Assembly: GCA_049578985.1 (NCBI GenBank)
Contig: JBAUMZ010000089.1
Span: forward strand, 62,001-126,000
Length of the DNA stretch: 64,000 bases
Direction: 5' to 3'
DNA from: TH5896 sp049578985
Lineage (GTDB): Archaea; Thermoproteota; Nitrososphaeria; Nitrososphaerales; Nitrososphaeraceae
Position numbers and translations under genes: made by a program. Positions 54,592 through 63,533 of this stretch are shown one piece after another. The notes under the pieces were generated by a model. The model saw only the letters and a program-made list of their open reading frames with translations. It searched no databases and was not told the DNA's origin. Position 1 is the first letter of the stretch; each line of letters opens with the position of its first letter.

Positions 54592-56298
54592 TCACTTTGG
54601 TCTCGCATTCACGGGGACAGTTATCGCACCATCAGATGCGGACTGGACCAATGATGCATATTTTGCCAAAACCCCGGTTAAATATCGATATCCGATCGGT
54701 TTCCAATTCTTGAATCTCTTTTCAATTGTATCACTCTCCACCAAAAGGTCAACTGTTCCTTTCTCTATATCTATCTCTATTTGATCTCCAGTCTTAACAA
54801 TCGCAATAGGCCCTCCCTCCATAGCTTCTGGCGAAACATGACCAATCATAAGGCCTCTAGTAGCTCCTGAGAATCTCCCGTCTGTCACCATCGCAACCCT
54901 CTGGCCCAATCCCTGCCCCACAATAGCAGCAGTTACCGCCAGCATTTCTCTCATGCCGGGGCCACCTTTAGGGCCTTCATACCTGATTACCACTACATCA
55001 CCTTCAGTCACCTGTCCTTTCGAAATTGCCTCAAATGCTTCTTCTTCTGCATCAAACACCTTGGCTGTGCCTTGAAATCGAGCTGCGTTAAGCCCAGCGA
55101 TCTTAACTACTGCCCCATCAGGTGCCAATGTACCATTCAACACCTTAAGCGTTCCCTGTGAATGAAAAGGTGCACTTATCGGAGAAACTAATTGACGATG
55201 GTCAGATAAATCAACCTTAATGCGATCCAGATTTTCTTTCATAGTTTTACCAGTCACTGTGGTCACGTCACCATTAAAAAGACCCCGTTCGTAAAGCATC
55301 TTCATGATCAGAGGAATACCCCCTATCTTTTCTAGATCAATCATCACATAAGCTCCCCCCGGCCTCATATTTGCAATATGTGGCGTTCGCTTTCTAATTC
55401 TCTCAAAGTCTGACAGTGTCAAGTTTATACCTACTTCTCTTGCCAAGGCAACTAAATGCAAAACTGCATTAGTGGATCCTCCGATAGCATTGGCCATAGC
55501 GATTCCATTTTCAAAAGCTTCAAACGTCAGGATATCCTTTGGTCGAATGTCATTTTCGATAAGCGAGCCAATTGCTTTTCCTGTTGTATAACATGTAGAT
55601 GTTCTTTTCTCGCTTTCTGCTGGTGCGGTAGAACTGCCTGGCAACGACATGCCAAGTGCCTCGCCCACGGATGCCATTGTATTAGCCGTGTACATACCTG
55701 CACATGACCCAGCAGAAGGGCATGCAACATTTTCCAAACTTACTAGTTCAGCCATACTCATCTTACCAGCTTCATAGCTACCGACAGCTTCAAAAACGTC
55801 CTGGATTGTAACCTGTTTACCGTTCCAGACACCTGGCAATATTGACCCTCCATATACGAATATTGATGGACAGTTTATGCGAGCCATACCCATCAGCGTA
55901 CCTGGTAAACTCTTATCACACCCCGATATTCCAACAAGGGCGTCGTATTGATGAGCAATCATCATTACTTCAATAGAATCCGCAATAATCTCTCTACTAA
56001 CCAACGAGGCTTTCATTCCTTCGTGACCCATCGCGATACCATCGGAAACTGAAATGGCAGTAAATTCTCTGGGTGTGCATCCAATATCTTTTACTCCATT
56101 CTTTGCGTGTTGGGCCAACCTTCCGAGATGGATATTGCATGGAGTAGCTTCATTACAGGTTGAAGATACAGCTACCATCGGTTTTGACAAATCATCGTCT
56201 GTTAGGCCCATTGATTTATAATATGACCTTTGTGGCGCTCTTGCACCACCTTCGACAACCTTGCGACTTGGTAAGTTCACAAGAGTAAGGATTTGCAA
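54592..56298 (-). CDS. ilvD: Dihydroxy-acid dehydratase
   Basis: A 568-residue IlvD for valine, leucine and isoleucine synthesis. Cluster ligands lie in TCNEATPCNIHLG, GISGCDKSLPG and CPSAGSCAGMYTANTM; RIRKRTPHIANMRPGG and GRFSGATRGLMIGHVSPEA follow. TTG at 56298 is the longest start; the GTG at 56280 (NLPSRKVVEGGARAPQRSYYK) fits both the family N-terminus and the TATA-like ATATTAAAATAAG near 56309-56321. Confidence 0.95.
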   Translation of the reverse strand: MQILTLVNLPSRKVVEGGARAPQRSYYKSMGLTDDDLSKPMVAVSSTCNEATPCNIHLGRLAQHAKNGVKDIGCTPREFTAISVSDGIAMGHEGMKASLVSREIIADSIEVMMIAHQYDALVGISGCDKSLPGTLMGMARINCPSIFVYGGSILPGVWNGKQVTIQDVFEAVGSYEAGKMSMAELVSLENVACPSAGSCAGMYTANTMASVGEALGMSLPGSSTAPAESEKRTSTCYTTGKAIGSLIENDIRPKDILTFEAFENGIAMANAIGGSTNAVLHLVALAREVGINLTLSDFERIRKRTPHIANMRPGGAYVMIDLEKIGGIPLIMKMLYERGLFNGDVTTVTGKTMKENLDRIKVDLSDHRQLVSPISAPFHSQGTLKVLNGTLAPDGAVVKIAGLNAARFQGTAKVFDAEEEAFEAISKGQVTEGDVVVIRYEGPKGGPGMREMLAVTAAIVGQGLGQRVAMVTDGRFSGATRGLMIGHVSPEAMEGGPIAIVKTGDQIEIDIEKGTVDLLVESDTIEKRFKNWKPIGYRYLTGVLAKYASLVQSASDGAITVPVNARPK

Positions 56299-56337
56299 TA
56301 CTTATTTTAATATTAGTGATCCGTAAATAGCATCGAA

Positions 56338-56526
56338 CTACTCAATCGTTGCAGTAATTTTTATTCCATCGAGGCCTTCCACTTTGAATTCTGTTTCGCA
56401 CATTCCACATTCTGCATTTCCATTAAGGAGATCATTTGATGAAATCTCCTCATTCAAGTAATCACATTTCGGACAATGAAATGAGAACACTAAATCAAAA
56501 GTTTCTAGCTCTACTGTTTCTACCAT
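56338..56526 (-). CDS. Small zinc-ribbon protein (62 aa)
   Basis: A 62-residue acidic protein with C18-P-K-C21 and C40-G-M-C43 separated by 18 residues, a zinc ribbon without basic patches. It sits just upstream of ilvD on the same strand and may share its transcript. Function unknown; protein-protein contact is more likely than DNA binding, given the acidity. Confidence 0.65.
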   Translation of the reverse strand: MVETVELETFDLVFSFHCPKCDYLNEEISSNDLLNGNAECGMCETEFKVEGLDGIKITATIE

Positions 56527-56647
56527 GATCTTATGAAGATAATCTCATGATATTTATGAGATATGCTGCGAGGTAAGCTTGATACAAGAAAGAATCCTTC
56601 CAAGCCTAAACAATAAATACACGTAACTCTCGTCCGAAGTCAAATAG

Positions 56648-57073
56648 ATGTCTAATACGAACACCTATTGCGTCTTCTGTGCGATAATCAGGGGCAAGTC
56701 CCCCGTAGCGAAGGTCTATGAAGATAACACTTTTTTGGCTTTCATGGATAAGTACCCCATCACCTCGGGGCATACACTTGTACTACCTAAGTATCATTAT
56801 GATGACCTCTTTCAGATGACCGAAGTCGAGGTTGGGAATATGTACAGAGTAGTCCATACCATTGCATCGGCCGTTTATAATGCCACTGGTGCACAGGGTC
56901 TCAACACTGGACAAAACAACGGCAAAGCAGCAAATCAGATTGTTCCTCATGTTCACGTACACATAATTCCAAGATATGAAAAGGATAGTCGGGATGGTAA
57001 GTGGCCTTCTAGGAAAGTAACAGACTACAAGGAGCTTGAGGCATTGGCAAACAAGATTAAGAAAAATTTTTGA
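56648..57073 (+). CDS. HIT family nucleotide-binding protein
   Basis: A 141-residue histidine-triad protein. The signature PHVHVHIIPRY is near 104-114 after QNNGKAANQIV, and a zinc-type C8-V-F-C11 opens the protein (YCVFCAIIRGKSPVAKVYED). Such proteins hydrolyse AMP-lysine or dinucleoside polyphosphates. Length is normal. Confidence 0.92.
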   Translation: MSNTNTYCVFCAIIRGKSPVAKVYEDNTFLAFMDKYPITSGHTLVLPKYHYDDLFQMTEVEVGNMYRVVHTIASAVYNATGAQGLNTGQNNGKAANQIVPHVHVHIIPRYEKDSRDGKWPSRKVTDYKELEALANKIKKNF

Positions 57074-57091
57074 ATTTAGTGGTTCTGCGGT

Positions 57092-57140
57092 CGATATTAA
57101 GGAGGATCGAGCGATATTAAGCGATATTAAGGAGGAACGA
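57092..57140 (+). repeat. Intergenic repeats CGATATTAAGGAGGA
   Basis: CGATATTAAGGAGGATCGA (57092-57110), CGATATTAA (57112-57120) and CGATATTAAGGAGGAACGA (57122-57140) follow the HIT gene. Each long copy has AAGGAGGA, a strong Shine-Dalgarno-like word, with no gene start behind it. TACTCCAA follows at 57151-57158, the same word as in the 52651-52716 repeats. Confidence 0.6.
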
Positions 57141-57258
57141 AGGATTTTGCTACTCCAAATGCGGTTGTTTAGAGATAGGCTTTAGATGAAATTCCACGAA
57201 AAGTCGACACTCTTAAATCATTTTCTTATGATTAGGATTCCAAAAAAAGGTTCAAGAG

Positions 57259-57438
57259 CTAAAATATCTCCTCATCCTTCCGTACACCCCCTAGTCCTGT
57301 CCTTATTTCCTTCGAACATTCTAAACATAGGCTCTCAGAGAACGGGAAGTTCTTCATGCAGTTCTTACAAACTGGCCGATTGCATACTGGGCAGAATTTG
57401 CTTCCAGCCCTCGAATTGCAAATGTAACAGAGATTCAT
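57259..57438 (-). CDS. Small double zinc-finger protein (59 aa)
   Basis: ATG at 57438-57436 opens 59 codons to a TAG at 57261-57259. The sequence begins MNLCYICNSRAGSKFCPVCN and continues VCKNCMKN and LCLECSK, giving four CxxC pairs (C4/C7, C16/C19, C24/C27, C38/C41) in a double zinc-binding pattern. The Cys spacing is too regular for chance. It lies just after aRF1 on the same strand. Family not recognised. Confidence 0.68.
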   Translation of the reverse strand: MNLCYICNSRAGSKFCPVCNRPVCKNCMKNFPFSESLCLECSKEIRTGLGGVRKDEEIF

Positions 57439-57558
57439 TGTCCTTGGAAAATATACCGCATCTATAATCTAAAAGGTTATCGACCTCATTGGTCCTGACG
57501 AGATAAGAGACCAGGGTAAAGTGATCTGCAAAATAAAGAGCTTAAGATGAGTATTGGA

Positions 57559-58863
57559 TCAAAAGTTTGAACTGCTTGCCTGATCGGTAGTAGGCCTAAA
57601 CCTGAGTATTGCTCCCACTTTTCCAAGACTAGAAACTTGAGCCCCTTCTTCTGATTTTCCCGAAATTATTTCCAAAACTGTTCCCGTTGAACTCGAAAGT
57701 TCTTCCAGGTAGTCTACAATGTCTCTCTCCCCGATTTCTTGATCAAGATTCCCACAGTTCTTGCATGAACTTGAGAGCAGTTCTTGCCTAGCGGTCAGTA
57801 GATGAGGTCTCTCTACTATCTCAATACCGCGGTTCGCGCATTTCCTGCATTTCGTCTCTACTATCGCAACCGAAATATCATCGGTAACTATAACTAGCGC
57901 CACTATCCCATTTCGCAGGGCCTTGATGACATCATTAATGCCATAGATCCCCAATCCCTTGTCTGAATAGACTTCCTTCATGAATCTTTTCACAATCTTC
58001 TTTTCCTCCATCAACCGATATCCATCCATGACTCCTTCTTCGTTGACTTTGTCTACCAATTCTCTCACACCCTCTTCACCGGAATACGAAGTATCGAGTA
58101 CGGCTACAACATTGCCTTGAAGCCGATAGTCCAAATATTCTTCTTTGAGAAAGGTCTCTTTTGTAGGTCCTGGTCCTCCCACAATCAAGCCCTTGACTTT
58201 ATGTTGATCGATCAAAATCCTATGAGCCCTCTCCGCAATTCTTTTGTAGTACTCATTTAGCTCGTTATCCCTTAAGCGCTCGAATCTTCGTGCTGACTGA
58301 CCACCTTGTCTATGTTTGCCGGAGACACCTGAAGTCAATGTGTCTTCTACTTGCCACCTATCACCCGATAATACTCCTAGCCCAGTTTCTTGAGTGTCAA
58401 TCGTGAGAAGCCCCATGGCCTTGTCATCCTTTAACATATCCTTCAAATGATCAGTCCAAAAATGGTCGTCACATCGGTATAGCTGGATCTGTACAGGTTT
58501 AGGAGGCATAACTGGAAATATTTCGATTTTCTCTGTCCCTATGCCTTTTCCAGTTGGCAGCGCACCACAAAATATAATCAAACCATTTTCCGGCGTCACC
58601 TTGAACAACTTCAGTTGCTCTACCGTCCTGCTCAACGCGTCTTGAACATGGGTTCTTGTCAAATCAGACTTAATGTTAGAAGCCGTTCCTGCTTCTGTTC
58701 TGAGTTGAGCAATGACATCATAAATCGGTCTTCTAGGAGGAATATAGACAGTAACGAGCTCAGTACCGTGTCCAGAAATACCCGACAGCTCATTGATCAT
58801 TCGTGTGAGTTTATATCTTCTTACTGAATCCCATTTATTTTCTGAAGTAACGCTCTTAGACAT
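57559..58863 (-). CDS. prf1: Peptide chain release factor aRF1
   Basis: A 434-residue aRF1/eRF1. The stop-codon reading motif NIKS is at 63-66 (GTASNIKSDLTR), and the peptidyl-tRNA hydrolysis motif GGQ at 187-189 (GKHRQGGQSARRFERLRD). The C-terminal zinc-like pairs CRKC and CKNC are as in archaeal forms. ATG at 58863 is preferred over the longer frame (58944), because a TATA-like GAATATAAGG lies at 58895-58904. Reads all three stop codons, so the in-frame TAG at 34100 should terminate. Confidence 0.95.
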   Translation of the reverse strand: MSKSVTSENKWDSVRRYKLTRMINELSGISGHGTELVTVYIPPRRPIYDVIAQLRTEAGTASNIKSDLTRTHVQDALSRTVEQLKLFKVTPENGLIIFCGALPTGKGIGTEKIEIFPVMPPKPVQIQLYRCDDHFWTDHLKDMLKDDKAMGLLTIDTQETGLGVLSGDRWQVEDTLTSGVSGKHRQGGQSARRFERLRDNELNEYYKRIAERAHRILIDQHKVKGLIVGGPGPTKETFLKEEYLDYRLQGNVVAVLDTSYSGEEGVRELVDKVNEEGVMDGYRLMEEKKIVKRFMKEVYSDKGLGIYGINDVIKALRNGIVALVIVTDDISVAIVETKCRKCANRGIEIVERPHLLTARQELLSSSCKNCGNLDQEIGERDIVDYLEELSSSTGTVLEIISGKSEEGAQVSSLGKVGAILRFRPTTDQASSSNF

Positions 58864-58984
58864 ATAATCAAAACATATCACATCAACATGTATGGAATAT
58901 AAGGTTATCAAACCGGAAAACTTGTGAGTTTTATCTATTGACATAGATTATAAGAGAACGCTACAAAAGAATGGCAAACAATCT

Positions 58985-59539
58985 ATGCTTCCAAACCTGC
59001 AGTATATAAAACAGTTAAGGATTAGGCTGGGTCTTACTCAAAGAAACCTGGCTGCACAAACGGGAATCAGTACTTCAATGATTAATCAGATCGAATCTGG
59101 GCGATGTAGGCCAAGCTATGAGACTGCCAGGAAGATATTTGAAGTGCTTAATTCGCTTGAGGGGCAGTCATCGATTAAAGCGGGAGACATATGTAGTAGG
59201 TCATTGATGTTTGTTCAGAGAAATAATACTCTTCATGATGCTATTGAATTGATGAGGAAACATTCGATTAGCCAACTCCCTGTTTTTCACGACTCGAAAT
59301 TGATAGGGGTTGTAAGTGAAGACCTTCTAGCGCGAATAATGATCGAAAAAGATCAGAAAGACATCAGACGCATGACGGTATCTGCGATAATGGAACCGCC
59401 GCCTCCAATAGTAGATATTTCAGTCCCCGCAAAGGCACTCATACCTCTTGTAAGATTTTCAAAATGCGTCTTGGTAAGTGAAAAAGGCGAGCTTATTGGC
59501 GTTATTACGGTGACCGATACCCTTAAAACAGTCGAATAG
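58985..59539 (+). CDS. XRE-type HTH regulator with two CBS domains
   Basis: A 184-residue protein. Residues 5-55 are a Cro/CI-like HTH (RLGLTQRNLAAQTGISTSMINQIESGRCRPSYETARKIFEVL). Two CBS units follow: about 70-120 (ISQLPVFHDSKLIGVVSEDLL) and 130-184 (VLVSEKGELIGVITVTDTL). The CBS pair probably binds an adenine nucleotide or similar ligand and changes DNA binding. Divergent from aRF1; its target is unknown. Confidence 0.88.
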   Translation: MLPNLQYIKQLRIRLGLTQRNLAAQTGISTSMINQIESGRCRPSYETARKIFEVLNSLEGQSSIKAGDICSRSLMFVQRNNTLHDAIELMRKHSISQLPVFHDSKLIGVVSEDLLARIMIEKDQKDIRRMTVSAIMEPPPPIVDISVPAKALIPLVRFSKCVLVSEKGELIGVITVTDTLKTVE

Positions 59540-59543
59540 CCAC

Positions 59544-59762
59544 TTAATCCGTTTCAGAAACTCGTTCCAGGCCGACGCAGCAGTCAGCAATTCTCAAGCA
59601 ATCGTCGCACAATGCAACCACCTTAGAACGGTCTAGGCTCTTGAAACACAAAGCACATGTTCTTAAATTACCTGTATCTTCACGAGCCAGGCTTTGAGGA
59701 TCCATTAAGCAAGTACAGGCAATTCCATCCATATATAGATTCATGAAAGGTTGCAATTTCAT
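59544..59762 (-). CDS. Small cysteine-rich protein
   Basis: A 72-residue protein, or 66 residues from the ATG at 59744. Cysteines occur as CTC, CALC (36-39), CDDC (52-55) and CC, suggesting one or two metal sites. It is convergent with the XRE-CBS gene and ends 4 bases after it. Family not recognised. Confidence 0.5.
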   Translation of the reverse strand: MKLQPFMNLYMDGIACTCLMDPQSLAREDTGNLRTCALCFKSLDRSKVVALCDDCLRIADCCVGLERVSETD

Positions 59763-59868
59763 AAATCATTATAAAAATCTACTACAAGAAAAGACATAGA
59801 ACACTACCTACTAGATAAATTCATATGTTTTGAAACATGCTAAGAAACACCAAGGAAATATTTTAATA

Positions 59869-60183
59869 ATGACACTCGTGAAAGTTGGAGAAGTAGGGGA
59901 TTTTAAGGAAAATGCTGGTAGAGAAGTTAAGGTCGGAGAAACTCGCATAGCTCTCTTCTATGCAAATGGAAGGTATTACGCGATAGAGGCCCTCTGCCGT
60001 CACCAAGATGGTTCACTTGCCCCCGGAAAGATAGAAGGTGAAGTAGTCGAATGTCCATTGCATTTTTGGCATTATAACATCAAAACGGGGCAGCTATTGG
60101 ATTATCTGGACGGTGTTAGATTGACCACGTACGAAGTTAAGGTCATTGAAGATCAAATATACCTCGAAATAGCTAAAGAATAG
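59869..60183 (+). CDS. Rieske [2Fe-2S] ferredoxin-like protein
   Basis: A 104-residue soluble Rieske protein from the ATG at 59869. Ligands are C43-R-H45 and C62-P-L-H65 (EALCRHQDGSL and VECPLHFWHYN). It has no oxygenase domain, so it probably acts as an electron carrier. The frame is open upstream to a TTG at 59830, but an AAGGA precedes the ATG and the extension is not Rieske-like. TATAAAAA at 59770-59777 may be its promoter. Confidence 0.85.
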   Translation: MTLVKVGEVGDFKENAGREVKVGETRIALFYANGRYYAIEALCRHQDGSLAPGKIEGEVVECPLHFWHYNIKTGQLLDYLDGVRLTTYEVKVIEDQIYLEIAKE

Positions 60184-60204
60184 ACTTTAGCCAGCATCAC
60201 AGAT

Positions 60205-61611
60205 ATGAGACTCTATAACACGCTTACTAGAAAGATCGAGCAAATACCTCATCGGAATAGCGTCATTAGAATCTATTTGTGTGGCGTTACCGTTTATGAT
60301 AAATCCCACATAGGACATGCTAGGACCATAGTCGTTGTTGATTTGCTTAACAGACTTCTAAGAGACGCAGGATTTAAAGTGAATTTTGTGCAGAATTTTA
60401 CAGATGTTGACGACAAGATAATTAAAAGGGCAGAGGGAGAAGCGACTAGTGCTGAAGAAATTGCTCACAAATTCATAAATCAATATAAAAAAGACTTTGA
60501 CGTGTTGAATATCGTTCAGGCGGAGAAATATCCAAAAGCCACTGAAAATATTGCCGAAATGACGAGCATGATCGCTAAATTACTATCGAATGGTCACGCC
60601 TACCTAACAACGAATGGTATTTATTTCAGAGTGAGCTCTTTTCCTGAATACGGGAAACTTTCAAGAAAGCCACTCAAAGATTTGGTAGCCGGGGCGCGGG
60701 TCGAAGTTGATTATACCAAAGAGCATCCATTGGACTTTGCGTTATGGAAATTTACTTCTTCAAGGCCATTTTATCCTAGTCCATGGGGAATAGGTAGACC
60801 AGGATGGCACATAGAATGCTCCGCTATGGTGGAAAAGTATCTCGGAAGTACCATAGAAATCCATTGTGGCGGAAACGATCTCATATTTCCGCATCATGAA
60901 AATGAGATCGCTCAATCTGAGTCCTATTCAAATCAGCGGTTTGCAAAGCTCTGGTTTCACTGCGGGATGGTAACATTCAACAATGAAAAAATGTCAAAGT
61001 CCTTAGGGAATATTGTCACTGTTGAGAACACGCTAGCCAAATGGGGAGCAAACGTAATCAGACTCTTTTGCTACTCAGTCCATTACTCAAAGCCTCTTGA
61101 TTTCAGGGAAGATGTTTTGGTTGAAACAAAGCGCAGCTGGAATACCATTGAAAATTGTGGCTGGGAGATGAGGTTGGCAGCCGGAACTCACGATCCTGGC
61201 ATGCTTGAACCGATAAGTGATCTTTCAAAGAAAATTCTGGAGAGATTCAAATTGGCGCTAGAGAATGACTTAAACTCATCTTTGGCTCTCAAAATTTTCC
61301 TAGAATTTGTAACTTATCTTAACAAGATAGCCCTTTCCAATGGGCTAAGTAAAGAACTTACTGCAATAGCTGGCAAAACATACCACAAGATTATGGACTT
61401 GCTTGGTCTGAAATTAGTCTATATTTCAGACAACGAAGTTAAGGAAGTTAGTGCTGTGATTGCTAGAAGAGACCGCCTCAGAGCGGAACAAAAGTACAAA
61501 GAGTCAGATGAATTAAGGGCTACACTCCTGGAAAAATACTCAGTTGAATTGACGGATCGTGCAGGAGGATCATTTTGGAAGAAGGTCGAAAAACGCAATT
61601 CTCGGATGTAA
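60205..61611 (+). CDS. cysS: Cysteinyl-tRNA synthetase
   Basis: A 468-residue class I enzyme. Zinc ligand C26 (YLCGVTVYD), HIGH motif SHIGHARTI (H35-H38), GWHIECSAM and GNDLIFPHHENEIAQSE for zinc and substrate, and KMSKS at 262-266. The C-terminal ARRDRLRAEQKYKESDELRATLLE is also typical. It starts 21 bases after the Rieske gene and may be cotranscribed. Confidence 0.96.
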   Translation: MRLYNTLTRKIEQIPHRNSVIRIYLCGVTVYDKSHIGHARTIVVVDLLNRLLRDAGFKVNFVQNFTDVDDKIIKRAEGEATSAEEIAHKFINQYKKDFDVLNIVQAEKYPKATENIAEMTSMIAKLLSNGHAYLTTNGIYFRVSSFPEYGKLSRKPLKDLVAGARVEVDYTKEHPLDFALWKFTSSRPFYPSPWGIGRPGWHIECSAMVEKYLGSTIEIHCGGNDLIFPHHENEIAQSESYSNQRFAKLWFHCGMVTFNNEKMSKSLGNIVTVENTLAKWGANVIRLFCYSVHYSKPLDFREDVLVETKRSWNTIENCGWEMRLAAGTHDPGMLEPISDLSKKILERFKLALENDLNSSLALKIFLEFVTYLNKIALSNGLSKELTAIAGKTYHKIMDLLGLKLVYISDNEVKEVSAVIARRDRLRAEQKYKESDELRATLLEKYSVELTDRAGGSFWKKVEKRNSRM

Positions 61612-61730
61612 TGCAGTATCTATCAGAGTCAATATCACATGACTGAATAACTTTGGCAGGTGTCTAAATGAAATTGTGGGAATGGAACATTTAATTCTAA
61701 TAAGTTAGTTATGCTAGTTTACGAAATGCT

Positions 61731-62210
61731 GTGTCAAAAAAGCGAGCTAAGACCTTTATTGTAATTGGAATAATATTGGCACTGTCATTTGCTGGGATCT
61801 ATCTTGCTTCTGTTTCAAGTTCACAAATTACTGAGGAAAAACAGTTCCTGGAAAATTACTATTCATTAGTTGATGCTACAACTGGTGTAACTGAAAATTA
61901 TCATAAGGAAATTGAGAAGTGGGAAAGAGATCAATATGATGATCGCGAGTTTGTCGGGATTACCAATTCGTTCCTATCAGAGTACGATCATTTGGTAAAT
62001 AGGGCTTCCTCCTTTAAGCCGCCCCAAAAGTACCAGGAAGCTCTCGATCTTTACTTAAAAAGTTTGACTGCTGAGCGTTCAAGTTATATAGTGTTTCGTG
62101 ACTTTATAGAAACAGGTGACTCAAGGCTCAACGAAACGTCGATAGATTTACTATCAAACGCCACCATATACGAACTTGAATCGTTTAACTTAATAAATTC
62201 TTTAAGATAA
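61731..62210 (+). CDS. Membrane-anchored protein of unknown function
   Basis: A 159-residue protein starting with GTG at 61731. A short basic N-terminus (MSKKRAKTF) leads into one membrane helix at about 9-27 (IVIGIILALSFAGIYLAS), then a charged helical domain outside the membrane. No Cys for lipidation and no motif is seen. Function unknown. Confidence 0.6.
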   Translation: MSKKRAKTFIVIGIILALSFAGIYLASVSSSQITEEKQFLENYYSLVDATTGVTENYHKEIEKWERDQYDDREFVGITNSFLSEYDHLVNRASSFKPPQKYQEALDLYLKSLTAERSSYIVFRDFIETGDSRLNETSIDLLSNATIYELESFNLINSLR

Positions 62211-62246
62211 TTTATTAGGCAATCTATCTCCCAAATTCAATATAAA

Positions 62247-63452
62247 TTGACAGAAAGATCTTCGAGATCAAGGTTAGTATTGCAGGGTCGAAAATCCCAC
62301 GAATGGGCAAAGACAAGGATGAGAATTATCGATCGCATAACTAAAGATTTTTCTGCATCAAAGGCGTTACCATTGGAAGGAATAAGAGTAGGCATATGTC
62401 TCCACATCACAAAGGAGACCTCCGTGTTAGTCATGGCCCTAAAAGCATTGGGAGCAGAAATGGCATTATGCTCAGCAAACCCGCTGTCAATTCAGACCGA
62501 CATTGCGTGCTTTCTAAAAGATCAAGAGATACGTACCTTTGCGACAAGGGGTGAATCCTATGAACAGTATCATGACAACATGTTACAAGTGATAAAGTTT
62601 AAGCCTGAAATTGTTACTGATGATGGAGCAGAACTTCACTTAATGATACACCGCAATTGGGCTAGTAATATCATCGGAGGAACAGAGGAAACTACCAGTG
62701 GTGTAACAAGACTCAAAGAATTGGAATTTTGGAAGAAACTTAGGTACCCAATAATAGCCGTAAACAATGCGCGAACCAAGTTTTTGTTCGACAACCGCTA
62801 TGGTACTGGACAGAGCACTGTCGATGGATTGCTACGAACTACATCGGTCTTCCTTCCTGGCAAACACGTTATTGTGTGCGGCTATGGATGGGTAGGGAAA
62901 GGTGTTGCATCAAGATTGCGCGGGATGGGAGCAATTGTTACAGTGACGGAAATCGATCCAATTAGAGCTCTGGAGGCCCATATGGAAGGTTACGAAGTAC
63001 TTCCGCTGCTTTCTGCATGCATGTACGGGGACATCTTCATAACATGTACAGGAAGTTACAGAATTATTAGAAAGGAACATATTGACAGAATGAAGGATGG
63101 AGCAATCCTTTGTAACGCAGGACATTTTGATTTTGAAATTGACATTGGTTACATGAAATCACAGGATCAGGAACCAAAGGAGATCAGGCCTAACATTCAG
63201 CTGTACACGGTTAATGGCAAGAGCGTCTATTTGCTGGCCTCAGGTCGTGTGATCAATTTAGTAGGTGCCGAAGGACACCCTCCTGAAGTCATGGCATTAT
63301 CATTTGCGAACCAGCTATTGTCCATAATTTATTTGGCACAAAAAATGGACTCACTAGAAACTAAGGTGTATGACGTTCCAGAACACATAGATCATATGAT
63401 CTCAAAGTACGCGCTGAACTCTTTTGGCATCGATGTGGATCAAAGTAACTAA
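62247..63452 (+). CDS. ahcY: Adenosylhomocysteinase
   Basis: A 401-residue S-adenosylhomocysteine hydrolase that clears the by-product of methylation. The substrate region SANPLSIQTDIACFL and DDGAELHLMIH, the NAD motif VCGYGWVGKGVASRL (about 210-224), and CNAGHFDFEID fit the family. The C-terminus is shorter than in bacterial and eukaryotic enzymes, as in many archaea. Starts with TTG at 62247. Confidence 0.94.
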   Translation: MTERSSRSRLVLQGRKSHEWAKTRMRIIDRITKDFSASKALPLEGIRVGICLHITKETSVLVMALKALGAEMALCSANPLSIQTDIACFLKDQEIRTFATRGESYEQYHDNMLQVIKFKPEIVTDDGAELHLMIHRNWASNIIGGTEETTSGVTRLKELEFWKKLRYPIIAVNNARTKFLFDNRYGTGQSTVDGLLRTTSVFLPGKHVIVCGYGWVGKGVASRLRGMGAIVTVTEIDPIRALEAHMEGYEVLPLLSACMYGDIFITCTGSYRIIRKEHIDRMKDGAILCNAGHFDFEIDIGYMKSQDQEPKEIRPNIQLYTVNGKSVYLLASGRVINLVGAEGHPPEVMALSFANQLLSIIYLAQKMDSLETKVYDVPEHIDHMISKYALNSFGIDVDQSN

Positions 63453-63533
63453 GTCCAGATACAAGCCGTTTGTTAAGGATAAGTTTAAAATCCAGACCCA
63501 AATCACGTTTGAATACTGGGTACATAACAGCTC

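Noticed and set aside
57186..57467. Plus-strand open frame of 93 codons after the HIT gene
   Set aside because: It is the antisense of the Cys-rich small protein at 57259-57438, whose eight regularly spaced Cys favour the minus strand.
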